Positions 31,299-39,155 of a stretch of 64,000 nucleotides of DNA are shown here, piece after piece. The stretch covers positions 9,192 to 73,191 of the forward strand of contig DASVDX010000091.1 of the NCBI GenBank assembly GCA_036380875.1, in the 5' to 3' direction. Positions within the stretch are counted from its first letter, which is position 1. Every line of letters starts with the position of its first letter. Source of the DNA: ZC4RG17 sp036380875 (GTDB lineage: Bacteria > Actinomycetota > Acidimicrobiia > Spongiisociales > ZC4RG35). A program made the translations under genes and the position numbers. The notes under the pieces are model-generated. The model searched no databases and was not told where the DNA came from. It saw nothing but the letters and a program-made list of their open reading frames with translations.

Positions 31299-32266
31299 AC
31301 CCGCCGGATCTCCTCAGACCCGAACAGCCCGTAGGGACGGATCAGTAGCACGGCCAGCATCAAGAGATACGGGACGATCCCGGCGAAGCCGACGCCCAGA
31401 AACGAGATCCCGGCGAGGAACTCCGTCGCCAGCGCCTGGGCGAGGCCGATGGCGAAACCGCCGACCACCGCACCCACCACCGAGTCGAGGCCGCCGAGGA
31501 TGATGGCGGGGAAAGCGGCAAAGGCGAAGAACGCGGTCGACTGGTCGACACCTGCCGCCCGCCGAGGGAAGAGCGACAGGAAGACACCCGCTACTCCGGC
31601 GAGGAAGGCGCCGATCCCCCAGGAGATCGAGAAGACCCGGCCGACGTCGATGCCCTGGGCGCGGGCCGCCTCTTGGTCGAAGGCGGTCGCCCGCATGGCG
31701 ATGCCGAGACGGCTTCGGAAGAACAGCGCGATCAGCCCCACCAGGACCACAGTGGTGACCACCTGGGCGATGATCGTCCACGGGATGAGCGTGAACCCCT
31801 CGATCGTCCACACGTTCGTGCCGAACGGGTCACCCAGCGGGCGAGCCTGGGTGCCGATGAAGTCGTTCGTGACGGTGCGGAGGACGATGTCGAGGCCGAG
31901 GGTCACGATGGCGACCGCGAAGAGCTCCTCCCCCAGCATCGGCCGGATGACGATCCGCTCGAGGACCATTCCGATGAGGGTGGCGAGGGCCAAGGCGGCG
32001 AGCACCGAGAGCGACCATCGCAGCCAGTGAGGAGCGTCGGGCATCCACCGTCCCGGCACCTGGAGGATGGTGGCGAACGACGCCACGAGGAACGCACCCA
32101 AGGCGGCGAGGGCACCGTGGGCGAAGTTGAGCACCTGGGTGGCCTTGAAGATGATGACGAAGCCCATGGCCAGCAAGGCGTAGATCGACCCGAGGGAGAG
32201 GAAATCGACCAACAACCTGCCGGCGGGCGTCGTCCCCGCCTGGGCGAAAACGACCGCCTCGATCAC
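31295..32266 (-). CDS. livH: Liv-type ABC transporter permease (LivH)
   Basis: A 323-residue permease with eight predicted helices. LSLGSIYALLAMGFVIIFKATQ (about residues 24-45), LNFAHGALAALGAF, and AFAAFPAIILGGLDSVVGAVVGG are the LivH blocks. It overlaps the acyl-CoA ligase stop and the livM start by four bases each. It forms the membrane channel with LivM. Confidence 0.9.
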   Translation of the reverse strand: MIEAVVFAQAGTTPAGRLLVDFLSLGSIYALLAMGFVIIFKATQVLNFAHGALAALGAFLVASFATILQVPGRWMPDAPHWLRWSLSVLAALALATLIGMVLERIVIRPMLGEELFAVAIVTLGLDIVLRTVTNDFIGTQARPLGDPFGTNVWTIEGFTLIPWTIIAQVVTTVVLVGLIALFFRSRLGIAMRATAFDQEAARAQGIDVGRVFSISWGIGAFLAGVAGVFLSLFPRRAAGVDQSTAFFAFAAFPAIILGGLDSVVGAVVGGFAIGLAQALATEFLAGISFLGVGFAGIVPYLLMLAVLLIRPYGLFGSEEIRRV

Positions 32267-34140
32267 GACGAATACATCTCGTTGATCAAGTCGGAGAACA
32301 TCTGCTCGAGTGCGTTCCGCTTCACCTTCTGCGTGGCGGTCAGCTCACCGTCTTCGTGGTCGAGCTCCTTCGGGAGCAAGCGGAACTTGCGGATGTTCTC
32401 GACACGGGCGAACTTCTTGTTTGTCTCGTCCACGACTTTCTGGATGAGCTCGATGACCTCCGGCTTCTCGGACAGGTCCCGATACGTGGTGTACGGGATC
32501 CCCCGCCGTGTCGCCCAGTCGCCGACGGTGTCGAACTCGATCCCGATGAGGGCAGTCAGGTAGTTGCGGCCATCGCCGATCACCATCGCCTCCTTGACAT
32601 ACGGCGACGTCTTGAGGCTGTTCTCGATCTCCGAGGGGGAGATGTTCTTGCCGCCAGAGGTGATGATGATGTGCTTGATCCGGTCGACGATCTTGACATG
32701 GGTGCCGTCCACCCACTCGCCGACGTCTCCCGTCTTGAGCCAGCCGTCCTCGGTGAACATCTCGGCTGTGGCCTCCGGCCGGTTCCAGTAGCCCTTGAAG
32801 TTGCCCCGGTGCTTCGTCTGGATCTCGCCGGTTTCGGGATCGATGCGGAAGCCGATGCCGGGATATGGCTCGCCGACGGTGCCGATCTTGTTGCGTCCCC
32901 AGAAGTTGTGGGTGGCGACAGCCGAGTTCTCGGTCATCCCGTACAACTCGTGGATGGGCACACCGATCCCGATGAAGTCCTGGATCACCTCCGGGGCGAT
33001 GGCGGCCGCGCCGGTGCCGGCCCACCTCACTCGCCGCAGGCCGATGCGCTCCTTCAGGGCCCGAAACAGCAGCGGGTAGAAGATCCAGTTGAGGACGCGC
33101 GACAGAGGGGTGTCGAGACCGCCGTTGTTGCACCGCTCCCGGCCGATGATCGAGGCCGCCTTCATGCCGAGGCCGAACCAGAGGCGCTTGAACCAGGTGG
33201 CGTCGCGTCCCTTGATGAAGATCGTGGCGTGGATCTTCTCCCAGATGCGGGGGACGGCGAAGAACAGGGTCGGCTGCACCTCCCGCAGGTTCTGTTGCAC
33301 CGTGTCGATCGACTCGGCGAAGTTGAGGACCGTGCCGCGTGAGGCGAGATGCCACGCCGAGAAGATCCGCTCGGCGACATGACAGAGGGGCAGATACGTC
33401 AGGATCTGGTCGTCGGGTCCCGCCTTCTGGTTGCCGGGCAGGCGCCCGTCGACGTTGATGATCTGCTCGACGCAGAAAGAGAAGTTGTCGTTGGTGAGCA
33501 TCGCCCCTTTGGGCGGACCGGTGGTGCCCGACGTATAGACGAGGGTCATCACGTCGTCGGGCTTCGCATCGGCCATCAACCGCTCCACCGCTCCCGGGTT
33601 CTCCTCGGCGTGCCGGCGTCCCAGTTCGATGAAGTCGTCCCAGAAGATGAAGCGATCGTCGTTGCGGTAGGCGCGGAATCCCCGAGGCTCGACGTGGATG
33701 ATCTTGCGGAGTGCCGGGAGGTTGTGGATGACCTCCATCACCTTGTCCGCTTGCTCCTGGTCCTCGGCGAGATGGACCACGGAGCCGCAGTCGGAGAGGA
33801 TGTATTCGACTTCGGCGGCGGGGTTGGTGGGATACAGGCCGACCGTGATGGCGCGGATCGCCACAGTGGCGAAGTCGAGGATGACCCACTCGGGGCGGTC
33901 CTCGGAGTGGATGGACACCCGGTCGCCCGGCTGGACGCCGAGGGCCAGGAGACCGTGGGCTGCCAGTCGGATGCTCTCCCACAACTCGGCCCAGGTGATC
34001 TCCTGCCAGATGCCGAGGTCTTTTTCGCGCATGGCTACGGCATCGGGAGTCCTCTCGGCCCAGGATCGAGCCAGGGCCGCGACCGTGGGGAACCCTGAGT
34101 CAACCGGGGGCGATTCGGTCAGCTCAACAGTGCTGGTCAT
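32263..34140 (-). CDS. AMP-dependent acyl-CoA synthetase (long-chain fatty acid-CoA ligase-like)
   Basis: A 625-residue adenylate-forming enzyme. The P-loop is YTSGTTGPPKGAM (about residues 178-190), the A5 motif is YGMTENSA, the A7 motif is LKTGDVGEWVDGTHVKIVDRIKH, and the catalytic lysine region is near the end. It activates carboxylic acids to acyl-CoA. It is the first gene of an operon followed by livH, livM, the binding protein, livF and livG, all with tight overlaps. The importer may therefore carry a carboxylic acid that this enzyme activates on entry, rather than branched-chain amino acids (inference). Confidence 0.9.
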   Translation of the reverse strand: MTSTVELTESPPVDSGFPTVAALARSWAERTPDAVAMREKDLGIWQEITWAELWESIRLAAHGLLALGVQPGDRVSIHSEDRPEWVILDFATVAIRAITVGLYPTNPAAEVEYILSDCGSVVHLAEDQEQADKVMEVIHNLPALRKIIHVEPRGFRAYRNDDRFIFWDDFIELGRRHAEENPGAVERLMADAKPDDVMTLVYTSGTTGPPKGAMLTNDNFSFCVEQIINVDGRLPGNQKAGPDDQILTYLPLCHVAERIFSAWHLASRGTVLNFAESIDTVQQNLREVQPTLFFAVPRIWEKIHATIFIKGRDATWFKRLWFGLGMKAASIIGRERCNNGGLDTPLSRVLNWIFYPLLFRALKERIGLRRVRWAGTGAAAIAPEVIQDFIGIGVPIHELYGMTENSAVATHNFWGRNKIGTVGEPYPGIGFRIDPETGEIQTKHRGNFKGYWNRPEATAEMFTEDGWLKTGDVGEWVDGTHVKIVDRIKHIIITSGGKNISPSEIENSLKTSPYVKEAMVIGDGRNYLTALIGIEFDTVGDWATRRGIPYTTYRDLSEKPEVIELIQKVVDETNKKFARVENIRKFRLLPKELDHEDGELTATQKVKRNALEQMFSDLINEMYSS

Positions 34141-34268
34141 CGCTCTCTCTCCTTCTGCCCAGCGTCACCCGGAGGGACGTGGCGGCACAATAGAGCAATA
34201 CGACTGGTTTCGCCGGTAAGGACTGGAATTTTCCGGTGGATGTCGAACTCACCGGGAGGGACGCCCTC

Positions 34269-34703
34269 CTAGGCGCCCTCCACCCACTCGGCTCCCCCCG
34301 GCCAGTGCTCTTTCTTCCACAGGGGGGCCCGAGCTTTCAGCTCGTCGATGAGGTAGCGGGCAGCATTGAACGCATCGTCCCGGTGGGCGGTGGACACCGC
34401 CACGACGACGGCCGGTTCCCCGAGGTCGACCCGCCCGACCCGATGCTCGACCACAGCGGCGAGGACCGGCCACTTGGCGATGGCTTCGTCGACGATGTTG
34501 CGGATGACCTCCTCGACCCTCTCCTCGAACGCCTCGTATTCGAGATGGGTTACGCCCTCTCGGCCGTCCGAGTGGTCACGGACAGTCCCCACGAAAACAG
34601 CGATTGCGCCGGCGGCGCCGTTCCCCACCTCCTGCATCGCCGCCGCCGGGTCGAGCGGCCGGTCCACGACGGCGATCCGGACGGATTGAGTGGAACTGTC
34701 CAT
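34269..34703 (-). CDS. moaE: Molybdopterin synthase catalytic subunit MoaE
   Basis: A 144-residue protein. FVGTVRDHSDGREGVTHLEYEA (about residues 37-58), HRVGRVDLGEPAVVVAVSTAHRDDAF (about 87-112) and the C-terminal LKARAPLWKKEHW with the catalytic lysines are all present. It transfers sulfur from MoaD thiocarboxylate to precursor Z in molybdenum cofactor synthesis. No other moa gene is adjacent. It is divergent from the HtrA-type gene with only 14 bases between start codons. Confidence 0.92.
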   Translation of the reverse strand: MDSSTQSVRIAVVDRPLDPAAAMQEVGNGAAGAIAVFVGTVRDHSDGREGVTHLEYEAFEERVEEVIRNIVDEAIAKWPVLAAVVEHRVGRVDLGEPAVVVAVSTAHRDDAFNAARYLIDELKARAPLWKKEHWPGGAEWVEGA

Positions 34704-34722
34704 AGAATCACCAGTCTATGGA
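34699..34722. promoter_or_regulatory. Inverted repeat holding both divergent start codons (moaE / htrA-like)
   Basis: TCCATAGA-ATCACCAG-TCTATGGA is a perfect 8-base inverted repeat with an 8-base spacer. The moaE start codon (minus, 34703-34701) sits in the left arm and the protease start codon (plus, 34718-34720) in the right arm. TAGAAT (34703-34708) and, on the other strand, TAGACT (34718-34713) each lie nine bases before a start, so each -10-like box overlaps the other gene's start codon. No ribosome sites are visible, which suggests two mutually exclusive, nearly leaderless promoters. Confidence 0.5.
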
Positions 34723-35950
34723 TCTAGGCCCCCCACCGCGCAGACCCCTCGGTGGCGGTGACCTGCCCGATCCGGTGTGGCCGTCCATCGAATGGCCGGC
34801 CGGCCCTATCGGTCCCCCAACGGAACCTTTCCGTCCCGGCCCAACCGAAGAGGAAGAGCGGGCAGTTCGTCGCTCCAGCCGGCGCACACTGGTGTGGTCG
34901 CTGCTCGGAGGTGTCCTCCTGGGTACCGGCGTCACCCTCGGGGTGCTCGGCGTCCTCGGCCTCCTCGACGGGAACGTCGTCCGGGTCCCCCGGACTACAT
35001 TGGCGGCCGCTCCGACGACCACCGCTCCCCAGGACCTCCCCGAAGGTGCCGTCGCCTCCATCACCCAGGTGGCCGAAACGGCCATCCCCTCCATCGTGGC
35101 GGTGACCGCCCAGATCGAAGGACTTCCGGCCGGCGGCTCCGGAGTGGTGTATTCGGAGGAGGGTTATCTGCTCACCAACCACCACGTCGTGGAGGACGCC
35201 ACGAACCTGGGTGTGATCTTCTCCGACGGGATCACCTACGGCGCCGAGGTCGTGGGCACCGACCCCCTCACCGACATCGCCGTCCTCCGCACCAACCGCC
35301 CCGACCTGACACCGATCCGGCTCGGAAGCGAGGCGGACCTCGTCATCGGCGAGCGGACAGTGGCGGTCGGCAACCCGTTGGGCCTCCTCGGCGGACCTTC
35401 TGTCACCTCAGGCATCCTCTCGGCAAAAGGCCGGTCGTTGCAGGTGACCGGCGACACCGTCCTCTACGGCCTCCTGCAGACCGACGCCCCCATCACCCGC
35501 GGCTCGAGCGGCGGGGCGCTGCTCGACGAGGAGGGCAAGCTGATAGGCATCACCACTGCCATAGGCGTGAGCGACGTGGGCGCCGAAGGACTCGGGTTCG
35601 CCGTTCCGGTGGACCTGGCGGTGGGTGTCGCCGAGGATCTGATCGCAGACGGCCGGGTCCGACACGCCATGCTCGGCATCCAGGGCTCGACTGCCACCGA
35701 GCAGATCGACGGAGCCGAGATCCCGCTCGGAGTTTCGGTCACGTCGATGTTGACCGGGTCCGCCTACGAAGCAGGTGGCGGTCGCCTCGGTGACATCATC
35801 GTCGCCATCGACGGCGACGAGGTCGCCTCGATCCAAGAGCTGATCGCCGATCTACGGATGAAACGAGCCGGCGACATCGTGGCGGTCACCGCATTGAGAA
35901 ACGACGAGGAGCTGACGTTCCCGGTCGAGTTGGGAGAGTGGCAGGAGTGA
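34718..35950 (+). CDS. HtrA/DegP-type S1C serine protease with PDZ domain
   Basis: A 410-residue protein: a Pro-rich cytoplasmic N-terminus (about 1-50), one membrane helix (about 58-80), a trypsin-like domain and a PDZ domain (about 315-400). The catalytic triad is complete: H156 in TNHHVVED, D186 in DPLTDIAVLR, S264 in RGSSGGALL. Such proteases cut or hold misfolded proteins outside the membrane. Its stop overlaps the GTG of the zincin-fold gene downstream (GTGA), so the two are coupled. Confidence 0.92.
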   Translation: MDLGPPPRRPLGGGDLPDPVWPSIEWPAGPIGPPTEPFRPGPTEEEERAVRRSSRRTLVWSLLGGVLLGTGVTLGVLGVLGLLDGNVVRVPRTTLAAAPTTTAPQDLPEGAVASITQVAETAIPSIVAVTAQIEGLPAGGSGVVYSEEGYLLTNHHVVEDATNLGVIFSDGITYGAEVVGTDPLTDIAVLRTNRPDLTPIRLGSEADLVIGERTVAVGNPLGLLGGPSVTSGILSAKGRSLQVTGDTVLYGLLQTDAPITRGSSGGALLDEEGKLIGITTAIGVSDVGAEGLGFAVPVDLAVGVAEDLIADGRVRHAMLGIQGSTATEQIDGAEIPLGVSVTSMLTGSAYEAGGGRLGDIIVAIDGDEVASIQELIADLRMKRAGDIVAVTALRNDEELTFPVELGEWQE

Positions 35951-36996
35951 GCGACGACGACATCTTCTCCCGCCTGTTCGAGCTCTTCAACCAGCCCGGA
36001 CCGGTGAACTGGAAGCTCGCCGCCGAGGTGTCCCATCACCTGACCGGTGAGCGGGTGCCGATCGATCCCTGGGCGGCGGAGGAGTATCGCGAGTTGTCCC
36101 GACTCGCCGAGTTTCGGCTGGAGCAGGTGAGCCCGATCCCGGTGGCGATGGCTCCCGATGTCCTTCCTGTCGATGCCCGAGAGTGGGCCGACCGCCATTT
36201 GGAGGCGTACGGGTATCTGAGCGAGGCGTTCGCCGACATGGGGCAGCTGTCCGGACCGCTGGCTCAGCTCGGTCCCGCCATGATCGGAATGCAGGTCGGG
36301 TCCCTGGTCGGCGGCCTCGCCACCTGGGTCCTGGCCTCTTTCGACGGCGGACTCCCCGCCGGCCGCCAGCTGCCCCTCTGCGTGATCGTGCCGCACGTCG
36401 AGGACTTCGCCCGGCGGCACTCGTTCGAAGCGAGCGCGGTGCGGCTGTGGGTCGTCTCAGAAGAAGTGGCGTACCGGACAGTGGCTACGGTCCCGTTCGC
36501 GATCGATCGGCTGCGGCGTCTGCTGGAGGCGGAAGCCGCAACGATCCAATTCGACCCTTCCTCGCTGGCCGGACTGATCGGCATGTCCAATCCCGAGCAG
36601 ATGCAGGAGATGGTCGCCGACCAGCTCAGCGAGGTCTTCGACAGCGAGGAGACGGCCGCGGCCCGAGCCGAAACGGAGGCCTTCCTCGGCCTGCTCGGTG
36701 GCTACGCCCGTCTCCTCGCGGAACGGGCCACCGCCGAGCTGCTTCCCGACCGCGAGCGCATCGTTGCCGCCCGTGACGAAGAACGGGTGCCGGCCGAGGC
36801 TCAAATCCCGTTCGGCCCCGCCCCGCCCCGGTCGCAGGCGATCGAGGAGGGACGGACGTTCTGCCTCGAGATCGAGCGGCGCTACGGGCCCGAGGAGCTC
36901 AACCGGTTGTGGACGGCGGAGAACCGGCTCCCGACGGCCAGCGAGATCGAGGACCCGGTCGCCTGGGCAGCGCGGGTGCTGCTCGAGGACTTCTAG
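35947..36996 (+). CDS. DUF2342 zincin-fold protein, probably catalytically inactive
   Basis: A 349-residue protein. Its overall sequence (PVNWKLAAEVSHHL, LPVDAREWADRHL, IVPHVEDFARRH) fits the actinobacterial DUF2342 family of zincin-like proteins, which in mycobacteria is a neighbour of UPF0182 and PDZ proteins. Where the family normally has an HExxH zinc motif, after the helix start RLWV, this protein reads VSEEVAY, with Glu and Tyr at the two histidine positions. It is therefore unlikely to bind zinc in the usual way. The GTG at 35947 has GGGAGAG upstream and overlaps the protease stop. Family assignment is from memory of motifs. Confidence 0.65.
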   Translation: MSDDDIFSRLFELFNQPGPVNWKLAAEVSHHLTGERVPIDPWAAEEYRELSRLAEFRLEQVSPIPVAMAPDVLPVDAREWADRHLEAYGYLSEAFADMGQLSGPLAQLGPAMIGMQVGSLVGGLATWVLASFDGGLPAGRQLPLCVIVPHVEDFARRHSFEASAVRLWVVSEEVAYRTVATVPFAIDRLRRLLEAEAATIQFDPSSLAGLIGMSNPEQMQEMVADQLSEVFDSEETAAARAETEAFLGLLGGYARLLAERATAELLPDRERIVAARDEERVPAEAQIPFGPAPPRSQAIEEGRTFCLEIERRYGPEELNRLWTAENRLPTASEIEDPVAWAARVLLEDF

Positions 36997-37907
36997 CCGA
37001 AGAACCGGCTCCAGATCCGGCGGAAGAATCCGGCGTCGACTGGTTCGGGCAACTCCTCGAGGAAGTCCTCGAGCATGTCGGGGGGCAGGTCGGTGATGAC
37101 TGCCAGGTTCTCTGCCCCGCTCGACCAGGCTACGGCCACCGACCCCGCCGTGAAGCTGCGCCGGTAGTGGCCCCGGGCCGCCTCGATCTCTGTCACATCG
37201 GAGTCGTCACCCAGGTCTACGGGACGGCTCGTCACCACCACGCCCACGGAGAAGAAACCGTCCGAGTAGTAGGACAGAGTCCCCTCCTCGACGGCGTACG
37301 TGTCGATCAGTTCAAGTCCGGCGGCGGTCTCGGGGAGGATGCCGGGCGTCGTCTCGAGCGGCGAGGCCGCCTCCACATCCTCCTGTGATGGCAGGGACGG
37401 CACGTCCCCGACGTCGGTCGAGAACGACACGAGGCGCCGGTCGCAGTAGACCCCGCCGTCGCTCCCGAACGTGCGGGACCGCAACACGGCGTCCGTGGCG
37501 TCGTCGAGCGTCAGACGCACACGCTCTATTCCTTCCCGGAAGAAGCCGACCTCTTTGACGGGCCGGCCGAGATACGTCGTCTCGACGAGTTCTCCCTCGA
37601 CGTAGTCGTCGGACTGGGCGGAGCGGGAACCCGTGACGTGGGTCGCCTCCACCCGATCGCCCACCGAGGTCATGCTCAGCCCGGGCGCCACCCGTACGAC
37701 GGACTCGCCGCCAGCGGTGTCCCAGGCGACGACCGTCCCGTCGACCTGAGCGACCTCGAAGACGGTGTCGCGCGACCCGTCGGGGGTATCGCACACGACG
37801 AACTGCTCGCCTGTGAACTCGGCTTCTGACGACGCCTCCAGATATCCGGAGATGTCGGCCATCACGGGGGTGGCAACGAGGATGGCGGCGACGATGGCTG
37901 CGAACAT
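36993..37907 (-). CDS. RseB/MucB-like regulatory protein of the ECF sigma operon
   Basis: A 304-residue secreted protein: signal peptide (MFAAIVAAILVATPVMA), then a beta-rich domain with GYLEASSEAEF and LVETTYLGRPVKEV. A C-terminal MucB-like domain (TYAVEEGTLSYYSDGFFSVGVVV) ends in SFTAGSVAVAWSSGAENLAVITDLPPD, broken here as seen in the sequence. Order and position after a sigma and an anti-sigma gene fit RseB/MucB, which binds the anti-sigma factor outside the membrane and controls its release. ATG overlaps the anti-sigma stop (TGATG). Its stop codon shares a CTAG with the convergent zincin gene. Confidence 0.7.
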   Translation of the reverse strand: MFAAIVAAILVATPVMADISGYLEASSEAEFTGEQFVVCDTPDGSRDTVFEVAQVDGTVVAWDTAGGESVVRVAPGLSMTSVGDRVEATHVTGSRSAQSDDYVEGELVETTYLGRPVKEVGFFREGIERVRLTLDDATDAVLRSRTFGSDGGVYCDRRLVSFSTDVGDVPSLPSQEDVEAASPLETTPGILPETAAGLELIDTYAVEEGTLSYYSDGFFSVGVVVTSRPVDLGDDSDVTEIEAARGHYRRSFTAGSVAVAWSSGAENLAVITDLPPDMLEDFLEELPEPVDAGFFRRIWSRFFG

Positions 37908-38308
37908 CAGCGCTCGCTTCCCGGGATCACGAACTTGAAGCTGTTGGCCCCCAGATCGAGCGCCGCCCTCGCACCCACCTGGCGGGTGACGTCGTTGAGA
38001 TCCAGTGGTTCGGGGTCGGGCAGAGCCAGCGCAGTGGCCGTGACGATCGTGGCGAGGGCCGCCGCCGCGGCCACCCACCTGCCCGGATGCCACCTTCTCG
38101 CTTCGCGCGGTGAGCCGGTGGCGGGGACGAGGTGCGCGGGCATCTCCAGCATGGGCAAGGAGCGCACCGCGGTGCGTGCCTGGTTGAGCGTCTCGAGGCG
38201 GCGCCGGCAGCGGAGGCACTGCGAGAGGTGTTCTGCGACCAGACGGGACTCTTCGGGGGTCGTCTCGCCGTCGAGATAGACCGACAAGAGCAGGTCGAGG
38301 TGGGTCAA
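37907..38308 (-). CDS. Zinc-binding anti-sigma factor (zf-HC2), membrane-anchored
   Basis: A 133-residue protein. The N-terminal cytoplasmic domain has the H-x3-C-x2-C motif (HLSQCLRC, about residues 27-34), which marks ZAS anti-sigma factors. One membrane helix follows (about residues 78-97) and a short extracytoplasmic tail. It should hold the ECF sigma factor encoded just upstream, with which it overlaps by four bases. Confidence 0.85.
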   Translation of the reverse strand: MTHLDLLLSVYLDGETTPEESRLVAEHLSQCLRCRRRLETLNQARTAVRSLPMLEMPAHLVPATGSPREARRWHPGRWVAAAAALATIVTATALALPDPEPLDLNDVTRQVGARAALDLGANSFKFVIPGSER

Positions 38309-38820
38309 CCGGCCGCCTCCTGCGAGAGCGCTGAACGGAGCAGTCGTCGCCCCCGATGGATCCGGCTGCGTACCGTCCCGACCGGGACCGCTACCGCCGC
38401 CGCGATCTCTTCGTAGGAGAGGCCGATGACGTCACACATCACCACGGCCTCCCGGAACTCGTACGGCAACTCGAGAAGCGCCGCCTGGATGTCGTCGCCG
38501 AGGCGCATGGCGGCCAGTTGCTCGTCGGCTCCCGGGGCGGCGTCGGCGTCCCAGCGGTCGACAGCCTCAGGCAGTGGGGCGGTGGGTCGTCGCTGGCGAC
38601 GGCGCATCTCGTCGATGAAGGCGTTGTGGGTGATGCGCCACAGCCAGCCTTCGAACGAGCCCGGTTGGTAGTCGGCGAGACCTCTCCGGACCCGGAGGAG
38701 GACCTCCTGGACGAGGTCAGCGGCGTCGTGAGGATCGCCGCACAGCCGATACGCGAAGTTGTAGATCTTCCGCCCATGTGTACGTGCCACGTCTTCCCAG
38801 GACAGCGGTTTGTCGCTCAC
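38305..38820 (-). CDS. ECF RNA polymerase sigma factor
   Basis: A 171-residue sigma factor with region 2 (YNFAYRLCGDPHDAADLVQEVLLRV, about residues 19-43) and region 4 (LLELPYEFREAVVMCDVIGLSYEEIA, then a helix-turn-helix ending GTVRSRIHRGRRLL). The group resembles SigE/RpoE-like envelope-stress factors. The operon of sigma, anti-sigma and RseB-like genes suggests response to cell-envelope or protein-export stress. tatA lies 88 bases upstream on the same strand. Confidence 0.9.
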   Translation of the reverse strand: MSDKPLSWEDVARTHGRKIYNFAYRLCGDPHDAADLVQEVLLRVRRGLADYQPGSFEGWLWRITHNAFIDEMRRRQRRPTAPLPEAVDRWDADAAPGADEQLAAMRLGDDIQAALLELPYEFREAVVMCDVIGLSYEEIAAAVAVPVGTVRSRIHRGRRLLRSALSQEAAG

Positions 38821-38908
38821 GCGCTGTCCTTTGGGTCGACAACGACGGGCACCTGCAAACGGTTCCCGAAGCGGGGAATATATCGCCGCAAACCGGGCGG
38901 AGACGGCC

Positions 38909-39079
38909 TCAGTCGGAGTCGGCCGGCGTGTCTTCCGAGGAGCCCTCGGCTATGCCCTTTCGGAACTCCTTGGCTGACGCACCCAGGGACCGGGCGAGTT
39001 CCGGCAGCTTGCGGGCGCCAAAGAGCACGAGCACCACCACGAGGACGATGATCAACTCGGGCGCACCGATTCTGCCCAT
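38909..39079 (-). CDS. tatA: Sec-independent translocase protein TatA
   Basis: A 56-residue protein: one N-terminal membrane helix (PELIIVLVVVLVLFGARKLP), the conserved FG-x-x-KLP hinge, the amphipathic helix (ELARSLGASAKEFRKGI), and an acidic tail. AAAGGAGGTTCGT precedes the ATG at 39079. TatA forms the pore of the twin-arginine export pathway. The importer lipoprotein at 12877 has a predicted Tat signal and would be a client. tatC is not in the window. Confidence 0.9.
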   Translation of the reverse strand: MGRIGAPELIIVLVVVLVLFGARKLPELARSLGASAKEFRKGIAEGSSEDTPADSD

Positions 39080-39155
39080 ACGAACCTCCTTTGCCGGCCA
39101 TGTTAACCCTTGAGACGCCCGAAGCACCCCGGGCAGTTCCCGGCCGGCGCGACGC

